Below are positions 56,292 through 64,000 of a stretch of DNA of 64,000 nucleotides, in pieces. Position numbers and translations under genes: made by a program. Below the pieces are notes generated by a model. It saw nothing but the letters and a program-made list of their open reading frames with translations, was not told the origin of the DNA and did not search any database. Each line of letters starts with the position of its first letter. Position 1 is the stretch's first letter. The stretch comes from Phaeocystidibacter marisrubri (GTDB lineage: Bacteria; Bacteroidota; Bacteroidia; Flavobacteriales; Schleiferiaceae): contig NZ_WBVQ01000001.1 in assembly GCF_008933165.1 (NCBI RefSeq), forward strand, positions 1,302,001-1,366,000, given 5' to 3'.

Positions 56292-57992
56292 GTGGAACTT
56301 TGCAGCCATAATCCGCACGAATTGAGCCACTACTTTCGAAAGTTTGAGAAATCTGTGGAAGGCATTGAACTACCCGAGCAGTTCACCTTTCCCTTCTATT
56401 ACAAGCCACATCCGCTTGTACAGTTAGCTGTAGAACAACTGCAAGCCGACCTATCTTCTCGCGAGCTTAATCACAACTTCGGACTAGACACAAACGCCGC
56501 AGGAACCGCCATCGGTAAAATGTTCGGTGTTCTTGTTGTGAAATCACAGAGTGGCGAATTGGGATTTCTGGCTGCATTCTCTGGCAAGATGGCTGATAGC
56601 AATCACCACAAAGGTTTTGTGCCTCCCGTTTATGATATGCTCGATGCCAGCGGGTACTTCAAAACAGGCGAAAAGTCCATTCACGAACTAACGGTGAAGC
56701 TCGAAAAGCTGGAAAACTCTCCTGAACTCGCAGAAGCTCGAAAATTCTTGCGTACACAAGTGGAGAAAGCGGAGGAGGATATCGAGCGTCTAAAGCGTGA
56801 AATCAAAGAGGGAAAAGCTCGCAGAAAACAAAGGAGAAAAGAAGCAGAGCAAACGCTCGCTGAAGATGAATTCACCACACTGGTACAAGAGCTTTCAGAA
56901 GAGAGCATGGTGGAACAGTACACGCTCAAAGATGCCAAACGCTACTGGGAATACAAGCGCACGGAAGCACAAGCGAACCTAAATAAATATACGGCCGAAA
57001 TAGAAGCGATCAAGGAGCAACGCAGAGAAAAGTCGGCACTACTCCAACAGCGACTATTTAGTGATTACACTTTTCTAAACGCCAAGTTGGAATCCCGAAG
57101 CCTGCTCTCGATTTTTGAAGAAAAGGAACAAGTTCCTGTGGCGGGCGCAGGTGAATGTTCGGCTCCAAAACTCTTGCACTACGCATTCGCGAATGGATTC
57201 ACTCCCATTGCAATGGGTGAATTTTGGTGGGGAGCTTCACCAAAATCAGAGGTTCGAAATCACAAACAATTCTACCCTGCCTGCCGAAGCAAATGTGAAC
57301 CGATATTAGGACACATGCTACGCGGCTTGGACGTGGAGGAAAACCCAATGCTCAAAACGCCGGAAAACATCCTAGATATTGAGATTGTCTACGAAGACAC
57401 ATATCTGGTGGTGGTTAACAAACCCGCCGATTTCTTGAGCGTTCCAGGTAAAAGCGTTTACGATTCCGTTTATACCCGTATGGAGGCCAGATACCCACAA
57501 GCGACGGGACCGTTATTGGTACACCGTCTGGACATGTCTACATCTGGACTTCTGCTAGTCGCCAAGACGAAAAAAGTACATAAAAAGCTTCAATCTCAAT
57601 TCCTTAAGCGAACCATTTCCAAGCGATATGAGGCCCTGTTAGAAGGCACACTTTCGCGCGATTCTGGAGAAATTGAACTTCCATTGCGAGTAGACCTCGA
57701 CAATCGTCCGCAGCAGTTGGTGTGCTATGAGCATGGCAAACCCGCACTGACCCGATGGGAAAAAGTGAGAGAAGAAAACGGTAGAACGCGGGTACACTTC
57801 TACCCCATTACCGGAAGAACCCATCAATTGCGAGTTCACGCTGCACACGTGAAAGGATTAAACACTCCCATTGTGGGCGATGATCTGTATGGCAAGCACG
57901 ACAAACGACTCCATCTTCATGCGGCCTACCTAAAGTTTGTCCACCCTATTACAGACGAAGTAATTGAACTTCATGTACCCAGTGGGTTCTAA
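56292..57992 (+). CDS. RluA-family pseudouridine synthase with long N-terminal extension
   Basis: 566 residues. The C-terminal about 210 residues are the RluA-type catalytic domain, with YEDTYLVVVNKPADFLSVPGK, catalytic Asp414 in HRLDMSTSGL, and RTHQLRVHAAH. The N-terminal 350 residues contain a mixed alpha/beta region and a highly charged coiled coil (about 135-265). This long form is a recognised subgroup in several phyla, without a settled target RNA. The start is GTG at 56292; no ATG lies in frame close by. A single gene 47 bases after the carbonic anhydrase terminator. Confidence 0.88.
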   Translation: MELCSHNPHELSHYFRKFEKSVEGIELPEQFTFPFYYKPHPLVQLAVEQLQADLSSRELNHNFGLDTNAAGTAIGKMFGVLVVKSQSGELGFLAAFSGKMADSNHHKGFVPPVYDMLDASGYFKTGEKSIHELTVKLEKLENSPELAEARKFLRTQVEKAEEDIERLKREIKEGKARRKQRRKEAEQTLAEDEFTTLVQELSEESMVEQYTLKDAKRYWEYKRTEAQANLNKYTAEIEAIKEQRREKSALLQQRLFSDYTFLNAKLESRSLLSIFEEKEQVPVAGAGECSAPKLLHYAFANGFTPIAMGEFWWGASPKSEVRNHKQFYPACRSKCEPILGHMLRGLDVEENPMLKTPENILDIEIVYEDTYLVVVNKPADFLSVPGKSVYDSVYTRMEARYPQATGPLLVHRLDMSTSGLLLVAKTKKVHKKLQSQFLKRTISKRYEALLEGTLSRDSGEIELPLRVDLDNRPQQLVCYEHGKPALTRWEKVREENGRTRVHFYPITGRTHQLRVHAAHVKGLNTPIVGDDLYGKHDKRLHLHAAYLKFVHPITDEVIELHVPSGF

Positions 57993-58073
57993 TAAGAGCT
58001 TAACGCATTTCTACTCCTGGTTTTAACATCCTTTGTATCTTCAAGGGAATTAACCATTAGCTCTCTACCGAAG

Positions 58074-58682
58074 ATGAAAACCGTACTCTTTCAGTTCGTT
58101 CTCTTTTCGATTTTACTTCTTCCAACCTCCTGTAGTGAGATGCTCACAAATAAAGATACCTTGAGAGATATATCCATTAAAACGGAACTATTCTCTCATC
58201 GTCAGTTCTTTGAATTAAGGCAGATAAATGCAAAGTTGATCGAAAAATTAGATCAGCCGCCCAGCCATGTGTTACAGCTTTTTAAAGAGATAGAAGACTC
58301 CCTTATGAATATCCAGCAGAGTCTGATTGAACATTGCGGAGGTATTCACCCAAAGACAGGTTCATATATGCATTTACCCGCTATTGCTCATGTTAACCAC
58401 TATTTCTACCGAGACGATCTGAACCAAAATCAAAGAATTCATACATTCTTCCATTTGGTAGCCAAATTTGTCACATCCTATACCGAACTCAACCCCGAAA
58501 GTCCCTTTGGAGAAGAACTCCAATCCAAATTTGAATTTCTAAGCAATACAGCCGACATCGAGCCTACAGAACTTTTTTTAGATCTTCCTTTGGATCGAGC
58601 GATGCAAGTGATCCGTTCATTACAGATGAGCATTGAGCTCGAAAAAATGAGATACGTATTGTCGCTGCAGAATATAAATTGA
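58074..58682 (+). CDS. Lipoprotein resembling the GldM N-terminal domain
   Basis: 202 residues. The signal ends in lipobox LPTSC (Cys at 20), so it is lipid-anchored. The remainder resembles the periplasmic first domain of GldM: an IEDSLMNIQQSLIEHCGG region followed by a HPKTGSYM loop, and a C-terminal helix of the form LPLDRAMQVIRSLQMSIELEKM. GldM itself is anchored by one transmembrane helix and is part of the type IX secretion/gliding motor, so a lipid-anchored single-domain relative is unusual. This assignment is by pattern only. It begins a three-gene set with tight overlaps. Confidence 0.55.
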   Translation: MKTVLFQFVLFSILLLPTSCSEMLTNKDTLRDISIKTELFSHRQFFELRQINAKLIEKLDQPPSHVLQLFKEIEDSLMNIQQSLIEHCGGIHPKTGSYMHLPAIAHVNHYFYRDDLNQNQRIHTFFHLVAKFVTSYTELNPESPFGEELQSKFEFLSNTADIEPTELFLDLPLDRAMQVIRSLQMSIELEKMRYVLSLQNIN

Positions 58683-58690
58683 GAACAGAA

Positions 58691-58960
58691 ATGCGAAATT
58701 GTCTCCGTATCACTAGACCACTCGTAATATTACTTTTGCTAACAAGTCAAATTCTCTTAGGGCAGAAGCAATTACCATGGGTAACTGATGAAGAGATGTG
58801 TGAGATGTTGACAACCACATTTGAACGTTTTCATAAGAGTCACAAGGTAAAGTGGGTTTACTTCCAGCTCGCATCACACGATACCACGAGTTACTCTGTG
58901 GATTTTCCTCCACCTCCCCCTTTCTTAGGAAATTGTGGATATTCAGAGTTTGACAAATGA
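58691..58960 (+). CDS. Small exported protein of unknown function
   Basis: About 89 residues from the ATG at 58691; a TTG at 58679 overlaps the previous stop and is possible. A signal peptide (hydrophobic VILLLLTSQILL, cut near LLGQ) precedes about 65 residues that include VTDEEMCEMLTTTFERFHK and a proline run PPPPP near the end. No family is recognised. Its end overlaps the next gene by four bases (ATGA), which supports it being a real gene in the GldM-like cluster. Confidence 0.6.
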   Translation: MRNCLRITRPLVILLLLTSQILLGQKQLPWVTDEEMCEMLTTTFERFHKSHKVKWVYFQLASHDTTSYSVDFPPPPPFLGNCGYSEFDK

Positions 58961-59508
58961 ACGAAGAAGTAAAAATGTCATTCCAAGAACGAAGTCAACT
59001 GGAGCGTATCTATCAAACCAACATGAGAATCTTCTCCGTTTCTGTCTTTGGAGTTATTGTTGGAGGCTTTCTATTCTTCCTGCTCATTTCGAAAATACCA
59101 GCAGATTTTTTAGGGTATGATGACATCGACGGAACTTTGCTAAGTTCAATCGGCCCAACACTACCGTTGATCGTTACGGCTGTAATATGCCTGTATATCA
59201 TCCTCGTATTGAACAATGAATGGAAGATTACGAAGTTAAAAGCCGATCTCAAGAGGGGGACTAAAATCGTGGCAAATTTAAAGGTGGATAGCATCTATCA
59301 CATTCCACAAAAAGACCTCGAAGAGCTACAGAGCATTGGACATAAGTACACGAGTGAGCTGCGTTTTGAAGAGAACACGTTGAAGATTAATAACTATCCT
59401 TTCAATAAAATTACTCAGCCAGAATTCCTCAACGCTCAACAACTCTACCTCGAAAGAGCTCCTCACTCAATGCACGAATTCAAACGAATCGTCAAGTGTA
59501 GAGAATAA
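58957..59508 (+). CDS. Two-helix membrane protein of unknown function
   Basis: 183 residues. A short soluble start (about 1-25) is followed by two membrane helices (about 25-48 and 68-92), then a soluble domain with a KADLKRGTKIVANLKVDSIYH segment and an ISELRF-like beta stretch. The soluble part faces the cytoplasm if the usual inside-positive rule holds (inference). Its start overlaps the preceding gene by four bases, so the three genes 58074-59508 form one operon. No homologous family is recognised. Confidence 0.65.
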   Translation: MNEEVKMSFQERSQLERIYQTNMRIFSVSVFGVIVGGFLFFLLISKIPADFLGYDDIDGTLLSSIGPTLPLIVTAVICLYIILVLNNEWKITKLKADLKRGTKIVANLKVDSIYHIPQKDLEELQSIGHKYTSELRFEENTLKINNYPFNKITQPEFLNAQQLYLERAPHSMHEFKRIVKCRE

Positions 59509-59678
59509 GATCTTGGACAACTAAATGGTTTCTCGACTGTCATCTTCTGGTCTTACCTCACCTTACTTCTATTTCGAACATATCCATTGCCCAGCCTCAA
59601 TAAAACGAGTACTTTCGACGAGAATATCTTCTCCATAACAACGAAGCGTTTCTCATTCCCATTTTACCCAACACCACG

Positions 59679-59810
59679 ATGAATTTAAGTTCTCTAAGTA
59701 TTGAGTAGGTTAAAGAGTTTTGTGAACTGGTTTACTGGAAGTTAGCCCAACGATCGGACAAGCAACTTAGAAACGATCATTACAAAGAGTTCTATACGTC
59801 CTACTTCGAC
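59679..59810 (+). other. Interrupted 5' part of the following methyltransferase gene (in-frame TAG)
   Basis: In the frame of the methyltransferase, an ATG at 59679 opens MNLSSLSIE, then TAG at 59706-59708, then 34 codons without a break reach the annotated part. Those 34 codons read like the natural N-terminus of this methyltransferase type (NDHYKEFYTSYFDLDESFY). So the gene is either broken by one nonsense codon, or starts at a non-standard codon, or the sequence has an error (GAG to TAG would repair it). Confidence 0.6.
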
Positions 59811-60335
59811 TTGGATGAGTCGTTTTACACGGGTAAAGCAATCATGGATATTGGCTGCGGGCCTCGTGGTTCCTTGGAGTGGGCAAATATGACCACAGAG
59901 AGAATCGGCTTAGATCCCCTAGCGGAAAAGTACCTCAAAATGGGAGCCAGCAAGCACAAGATGACCTATGTGAAGGCGTATGTTGAAGACATCCCTTTTG
60001 ACGATAATCACTTTGATGTGATCTGCTCTTTCAACTCCCTAGATCACGTGAAGAACATCGAAGAGTCTTGCAAAGAGATTAAGCGCGTATTGAAACCCGG
60101 CGGACTATTCCTCTTGGTGGTTGACATTCACAAGTATCCCACTTTCACCGAACCTCAATGCTTGAATTGGAGCTTTCTGCAAGATCATTTCTCCGACTTC
60201 CATGTGCTTGAAGAGAAGCATCTCGAGAATGCCGTAAAGAGAAGAATTTACAGCAATCATAGAACAAACAAGGAGTTGGCGAAGGGATCTACTGAAAACG
60301 GCGTATTGATTGCGAAGATTCAAAAGCTAGATTAA
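59811..60335 (+). CDS. Class I SAM-dependent methyltransferase (start uncertain, probably truncated)
   Basis: 174 residues from the TTG at 59811, the first usable start codon after the in-frame TAG. The SAM site IMDIGCGPRGSLEW and the acidic residue in IGLDPLAEKYL are followed by VICSFNSLDHVKN and the RVLKPGGLFLLVVD motif, so the Rossmann core is complete. The substrate is unknown. The true protein is likely longer by about 44 residues at the N-terminus, as the preceding codons fit the family (see the interrupted 5' part). It converges on another methyltransferase gene 17 bases away. Confidence 0.7.
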   Translation: MDESFYTGKAIMDIGCGPRGSLEWANMTTERIGLDPLAEKYLKMGASKHKMTYVKAYVEDIPFDDNHFDVICSFNSLDHVKNIEESCKEIKRVLKPGGLFLLVVDIHKYPTFTEPQCLNWSFLQDHFSDFHVLEEKHLENAVKRRIYSNHRTNKELAKGSTENGVLIAKIQKLD

Positions 60336-60352
60336 CTCTAGGTTTTCTCAGC

Positions 60353-61171
60353 TTACATCACACGTGAAATCATCATCGGTTGAGGATCGATGATGCAGCG
60401 CTCCCCTTCTAAATCGGGCATAAAGAATACTATTCCCCATTGAAAAGCATCAATAGACGATGTCACTTTGGGATGTGCCTTGATGTACTCCCAAGATTCT
60501 TCCATCCCCTTCGACCAATGAATGTCGTCGAATATCCAAACCGTATTATCATTCACTGTTGGAAGAAGTGCATCGAAATAGGCAATAGTGGCTTCCTTGG
60601 AGTGATTCCCATCAAAATAAATGAAATCAAGAGGTTCACGGATGGCCTCCTCTGTATTTAAATAGCTTGAAAACTCTGTGTTTACAAAGTGGATTCGTTC
60701 ACTTTCAAAAGAGAATTCATCGCTTTCAAAAGCACCCCTTGGAACCGATTGGGTATTCGCACACCCTTCCAGTGTTTTCAATTGAGCCTTTGGATTCCCC
60801 ATAGAAAGTGCAGATGTTGCCAAACCCAAGGATGTTCCAATTTCCAATATTCTAGAAGGCTGAAGATGACGAACAACTCGAAACAACAATTCAGCATTCT
60901 TGGCTGATATACCCGACGTTCTAGCCACCTTACTAATCTCTCGAATGTTGGAATCAAACACTTGAGATCCCGCACCAAAATCTACCATATCTACCGTCCC
61001 CTTGTGATTCAATAGGAACTTGCGATATTTCTTAAGCTCTTCGTATTCAACATACTTCGATTTATCGTAGAAACAAGTCGATACAAAATTTCGAATGAAA
61101 TCAGATTTGATGTCCTTCAACTTTTGTGTTCTCGTTTGATACTTTACGTATGCCTTAACGTGGTAAAACAT
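60353..61171 (-). CDS. SAM-dependent O-methyltransferase-like protein
   Basis: 272 residues. The SAM-binding motif is RILEIGTSLGLATSALSM, with KTLEGCANTQS for the acidic motif and a FIYFDGNHSKEATIAYFD segment typical of class I O-methyltransferases of the Methyltransf_24 kind. The first about 95 residues are a basic helical region of the type seen before the fold in Bacteroidota members. The substrate is unknown. The gene converges on the interrupted methyltransferase gene and has a near -7 element (TACCTTCG) about 30 bases before its start. Confidence 0.82.
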   Translation of the reverse strand: MFYHVKAYVKYQTRTQKLKDIKSDFIRNFVSTCFYDKSKYVEYEELKKYRKFLLNHKGTVDMVDFGAGSQVFDSNIREISKVARTSGISAKNAELLFRVVRHLQPSRILEIGTSLGLATSALSMGNPKAQLKTLEGCANTQSVPRGAFESDEFSFESERIHFVNTEFSSYLNTEEAIREPLDFIYFDGNHSKEATIAYFDALLPTVNDNTVWIFDDIHWSKGMEESWEYIKAHPKVTSSIDAFQWGIVFFMPDLEGERCIIDPQPMMISRVM

Positions 61172-61299
61172 GGGCTTTTTGTCGGTTTGATAAACGGCAT
61201 GCGAAGGTAGTGAAAATAGCAGGTGACCAAAGCGAAGGTTAGGTTGCTACACGAAGGCCAACTACACAATACCACTGCGAGTAACTATCTTTACTTTTC

Positions 61300-62331
61300 A
61301 TGAAAAAGAAAAACCTCTTTCGCGCCCTTCTTTTCATCGGAACGGTCATCTCTCTCTTCTACGTCCCTTGGCCCATTCTAAAGGCGTGGTTACCTCCTCT
61401 TCCCTCCTCTGTTCAAGAGCAGGTGGATGATGCGGTAGATATGGGATTTGATGGCATTGTCGTTTATATAGAAGTGGCTGGGGAGGCTCCTGATGTGTAT
61501 ACCGCCGGCTTGCATAGTCGGCAGGATTCTATCCCCGCCAAACCTGAAGCACTCTTCAAATTAGCCAGTATTAGTAAGCTCTATCGTGCGTTGGCCTTTA
61601 CTAAAATGGCAAGCCGTGGACTCTTGTCGATGGATGATAAGCTCACCGATTTCTTCCCCGAACTCAGTGGCCGAATTGAATTTGCCGATGAAATCACCGT
61701 GAAGATGCTTATCCAACACAGAAGTGGAATCCCGAATTATACCGATACGGAAGGATACTGGTTGCATCCCAAATCCTCCTCTGAAGAAAATTTAGCGCTA
61801 GTGCTCGATCTGCCCGCACAATTCCCACCGGATTCAGACTACGAATACTGCAACACCAACTACCTCTTGCTGGGCGAAATCATGGACAAAGTGCTCGGCC
61901 ATCCTCATTCCAAATTCATTCAGAGTGAAATTCTAGCCCCACTTCAGTTAAATCACACCTACTTCTCATTAGAGGAAGTGGACATGGAAGACGTCATGAG
62001 TGGCTATCACGTGGGCTATAAAGAAGACCTCAAGTACAACCGAACAGGAATGATGGCGACTGCGGAAGACGTAGGTAAGTTCATCCGTGCGCTCAACAAT
62101 GGAAAGGCATTTCAGGATGATGAAGAACGATCACTCTATTCATCCCTCTACCCAAAAGAACACACAGGACTTGTTCCAGGATTTCAAAGTATTGCTAAGT
62201 ACATCCCTGAAATAGATGCTGTTGTGGTTCAATTCACCAGTACCACCAACTTTCATGGATACAACTGGAACTTGTCCGAGATCAGTTGGAATCGAATTGT
62301 TGACATCATTGAAGACCACCATGATAACTAA
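61300..62331 (+). CDS. Serine hydrolase of the class C beta-lactamase/AmpC-like family
   Basis: 343 residues. An N-terminal hydrophobic segment (about 8-24) suggests export or membrane anchoring. The catalytic SxxK is Ser90-Ile-Ser-Lys93 in LASISKLYRA, and the second motif is Tyr183-Cys-Asn185 (Y-x-N) in YEYCNTNYLLLG. The third motif corresponds to a HTG-like stretch (EHTGLVPGF) near the end. Such proteins are D-alanyl-D-alanine peptidases, esterases or beta-lactamases; the sequence does not decide which. A TATCTTTA near-match to the -7 element lies six bases before the start. Confidence 0.85.
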   Translation: MKKKNLFRALLFIGTVISLFYVPWPILKAWLPPLPSSVQEQVDDAVDMGFDGIVVYIEVAGEAPDVYTAGLHSRQDSIPAKPEALFKLASISKLYRALAFTKMASRGLLSMDDKLTDFFPELSGRIEFADEITVKMLIQHRSGIPNYTDTEGYWLHPKSSSEENLALVLDLPAQFPPDSDYEYCNTNYLLLGEIMDKVLGHPHSKFIQSEILAPLQLNHTYFSLEEVDMEDVMSGYHVGYKEDLKYNRTGMMATAEDVGKFIRALNNGKAFQDDEERSLYSSLYPKEHTGLVPGFQSIAKYIPEIDAVVVQFTSTTNFHGYNWNLSEISWNRIVDIIEDHHDN

Positions 62332-62332
62332 C

Positions 62333-63007
62333 ATGAATTCCTGCCATAACAACTTTACTTTACGATTTGCCACTCGCACGTTCCTATCAGTGATTGTTCT
62401 TTTCATCAGTCTGAGCAGCAAAGCCCAGCAAGTAGTGAATAAGGGCGATAGCTACTATGTGCTGGATTCCTCATTGACCGTGGTTTTACAGCAAGACACA
62501 GTCATCACTTTCAACAATGGAGAGGAAACTTTTTACGGAATCGTGTTACAGGAATATGTGCCAGACACCACCTTAGATTTATTTGATGAATCATGGCACT
62601 TTAAAGAAGATACCTTTCTCTCCTTCTCGCCCCCATTGTGGTATGAGATGAGATTGGATTATTCCGTTCCTATTTATGATACCCTTCGAGATCCCGATGA
62701 CTTAAACGTCATTCTTTTTATTGATACAATTACATACCGAAAGGTTCATTATGGGGAACGCGTTGTCTTCCATCCTCATACTGTGGATGACGAAATAAAC
62801 CGAATTGAACAATTGGCACTCCAACAGAATCTCATAGTAGAATCCATTCGTTTCAATCCACTGTATTCCATTGCTGCAGAGAGACCTTATCATGAAATGG
62901 AGATCAATGAGATGGTGAAAGCGCATTCCTTTGAAGTCATTTTTACTTTTGTGAAAGCGGATTACAAAATGAGATATCCAGTCCTCTTCGAAACTGAAAA
63001 CCCTTAG
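62333..63007 (+). CDS. Exported protein of unknown function
   Basis: About 224 residues from the ATG at 62333, one base after the serine hydrolase stop; an ATG at 62321 is also possible. A signal peptide ends near SSKAQ. The mature part is beta-rich and acidic (LDSSLTVVLQQDTVITF, DTTLDLFDESWHF) and ends in a helical region (EINEMVKAHSFEVIF). No family is recognised. It is probably in an operon with the serine hydrolase before it and the unknown gene that follows directly. Confidence 0.7.
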   Translation: MNSCHNNFTLRFATRTFLSVIVLFISLSSKAQQVVNKGDSYYVLDSSLTVVLQQDTVITFNNGEETFYGIVLQEYVPDTTLDLFDESWHFKEDTFLSFSPPLWYEMRLDYSVPIYDTLRDPDDLNVILFIDTITYRKVHYGERVVFHPHTVDDEINRIEQLALQQNLIVESIRFNPLYSIAAERPYHEMEINEMVKAHSFEVIFTFVKADYKMRYPVLFETENP

Positions 63008-63928
63008 ATGATGAAATACGCCCTCTCTCTCGTAGTCGTTGCACTGCTCTTTGGGAAAACTTCACACGCTCTATACACCATAGAAGACAAGCTCTATTCC
63101 TGCTACAAAGATGCATTTATGGATATGGGGTTGGACATTGATTCTAGCACGACCGCATTTGAAACGGCACTAATAGAGGCTCATGTATTGATGAACAACA
63201 GTGGCGAAGCTTATCTCCGTTATTTCTCAACCCTTGCTGAAACAGGTGAGTTTCCCGAATACGAAGCCTCCGAATCGTTTATCTCGCCAAATCAATTGGC
63301 CACCCTCCATACGAGTCATGTTCGCTGTATTTATGCTTGTAAAGCGAGCGATAGTTCCACTTTCTATTCTTCCAAATTCTATGAGCTTCAGCACTCGCTT
63401 CAATCCATGGACTGGACAATGGATAGCATGGTATTCAAAATTGCCAGCAAGCATTTGAAGATTCTATCCACAAAGGATTTTGAGCATCCGTATTACAAGT
63501 TGCGCACATTGATCGCGATTTACAGAACTTCAGATATGGATAGAGGATTGTATCATCTACTTCCACGCAAGCCTAAGCGTCTCACTTCACTTCGAGAAGA
63601 TCAAATTGCCCGCCTTCGGATAGATTCGGCAGATCGCATTTCATTAAATGGAAGATACATGGAAGGGTATGCACTACAAGTTGAGTTGAAGAATTTCATT
63701 GAAGCCCATCGTCGAGATCACCAGATTCAGCTAATCGCAGATCAAAAAACAACCTACTCGGCGTATATATTACTCACTGATCTCGTTCATGAAGTCTATC
63801 TTCAATTGCGCTCAGACCTTGCCTACTCTGAATTTGAGAAGCCCATAGAAGAATGCAGTAAAGAGGAGTTGGATTTTTTGAAGGAGCAGTTGCCCATGAA
63901 TGTGCATGAAATGGATACTAAACTCTAA
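63008..63928 (+). CDS. Exported protein of unknown function
   Basis: 306 residues, beginning immediately after the preceding stop codon. A signal peptide (about 1-22, cut near SHALY) is followed by a largely helical mature part with ALIEAHVLMNNSGEAYLRYFST and VELKNFIEAHRRDHQIQLI. Nothing I recognise. The size and the arrangement of helices could fit a tetratricopeptide-like or other all-helical envelope protein, but no repeat was confirmed. The last 72 bases of the window hold nothing recognised. Confidence 0.7.
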   Translation: MMKYALSLVVVALLFGKTSHALYTIEDKLYSCYKDAFMDMGLDIDSSTTAFETALIEAHVLMNNSGEAYLRYFSTLAETGEFPEYEASESFISPNQLATLHTSHVRCIYACKASDSSTFYSSKFYELQHSLQSMDWTMDSMVFKIASKHLKILSTKDFEHPYYKLRTLIAIYRTSDMDRGLYHLLPRKPKRLTSLREDQIARLRIDSADRISLNGRYMEGYALQVELKNFIEAHRRDHQIQLIADQKTTYSAYILLTDLVHEVYLQLRSDLAYSEFEKPIEECSKEELDFLKEQLPMNVHEMDTKL

Positions 63929-64000
63929 ATTCCATAATATTCAATTGACTGAAACACTTGATGATTAAATCAAATTCATCCACTGTAATTCCCCGATTAC

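Overview
The window looks like chromosomal DNA of a Bacteroidota bacterium, most likely a marine-type Flavobacteriales (Cryomorphaceae/Schleiferiaceae-like; the family level is inference). Indicators seen here are type IX secretion C-terminal domains of both kinds (type A at 43902-49094, type B at 52227-55526), TAnnTTTG-type -7 promoter elements, a general lack of Shine-Dalgarno sequences, a BshC bacillithiol enzyme, a CrtY-cd type lycopene cyclase with CrtZ, and DUF4294/DUF4159/PspC proteins typical of the phylum. Base composition is even (roughly mid-40s % GC by eye). I see no insertion sequence, prophage, CRISPR array, rRNA or tRNA.

Layout. 1-4.4 kb: a PspC membrane protein, a TerC protein, and a small signalling set (Hpt, LytTR response regulator, single-domain receiver). 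4.4-11.3 kb: a lipoprotein dipeptidyl peptidase III, an SRPBCC protein, a leftward overlapping peroxiredoxin-crtZ-crtY operon (zeaxanthin end of carotenoid synthesis), the PepD dipeptidase and an OsmC protein. 11.4-14.0 kb: a VWA protein and its MoxR-like AAA+ partner. 14.1-25.5 kb, leftward: guaA, a LysM plus periplasmic-binding-fold protein, an alpha-2-macroglobulin lipoprotein and penicillin-binding protein 1C. 25.5-27.3 kb: a cobalamin riboswitch with no obvious target, a thioesterase and DNA polymerase IV.

27.4-35.0 kb is a two-carbon metabolism island: AraC regulator, acetaldehyde-type aldehyde dehydrogenase, DUF779 protein, isocitrate lyase, malate synthase, and a divergent ScfR/RamB-like regulator with a perfect 14-bp palindrome between it and the malate synthase gene. 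35.1-38.9 kb: a small lipoprotein, then a hybrid histidine kinase whose stop overlaps the start of a complete subclass B1 metallo-beta-lactamase. 39.0-43.8 kb: TSUP permease, bshC, DUF4294 protein and accC. 43.9-55.5 kb: two giant secreted proteins flank DUF4159, AI-2E family and methyltransferase genes. 55.6-64.0 kb: beta carbonic anhydrase, a long RluA-type pseudouridine synthase, an uncharacterised three-gene cluster whose first product resembles the GldM N-terminal domain, a methyltransferase whose natural 5' end carries an in-frame amber codon, a second methyltransferase, a serine hydrolase and two unknown exported proteins.

The most promising items for follow-up are the orphan cobalamin riboswitch, the kinase/metallo-beta-lactamase pair, the GldM-like lipoprotein cluster, and the palindromic operator at the glyoxylate-shunt locus. 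All functional names come from recognising motifs and family patterns by reading; no database search was run.
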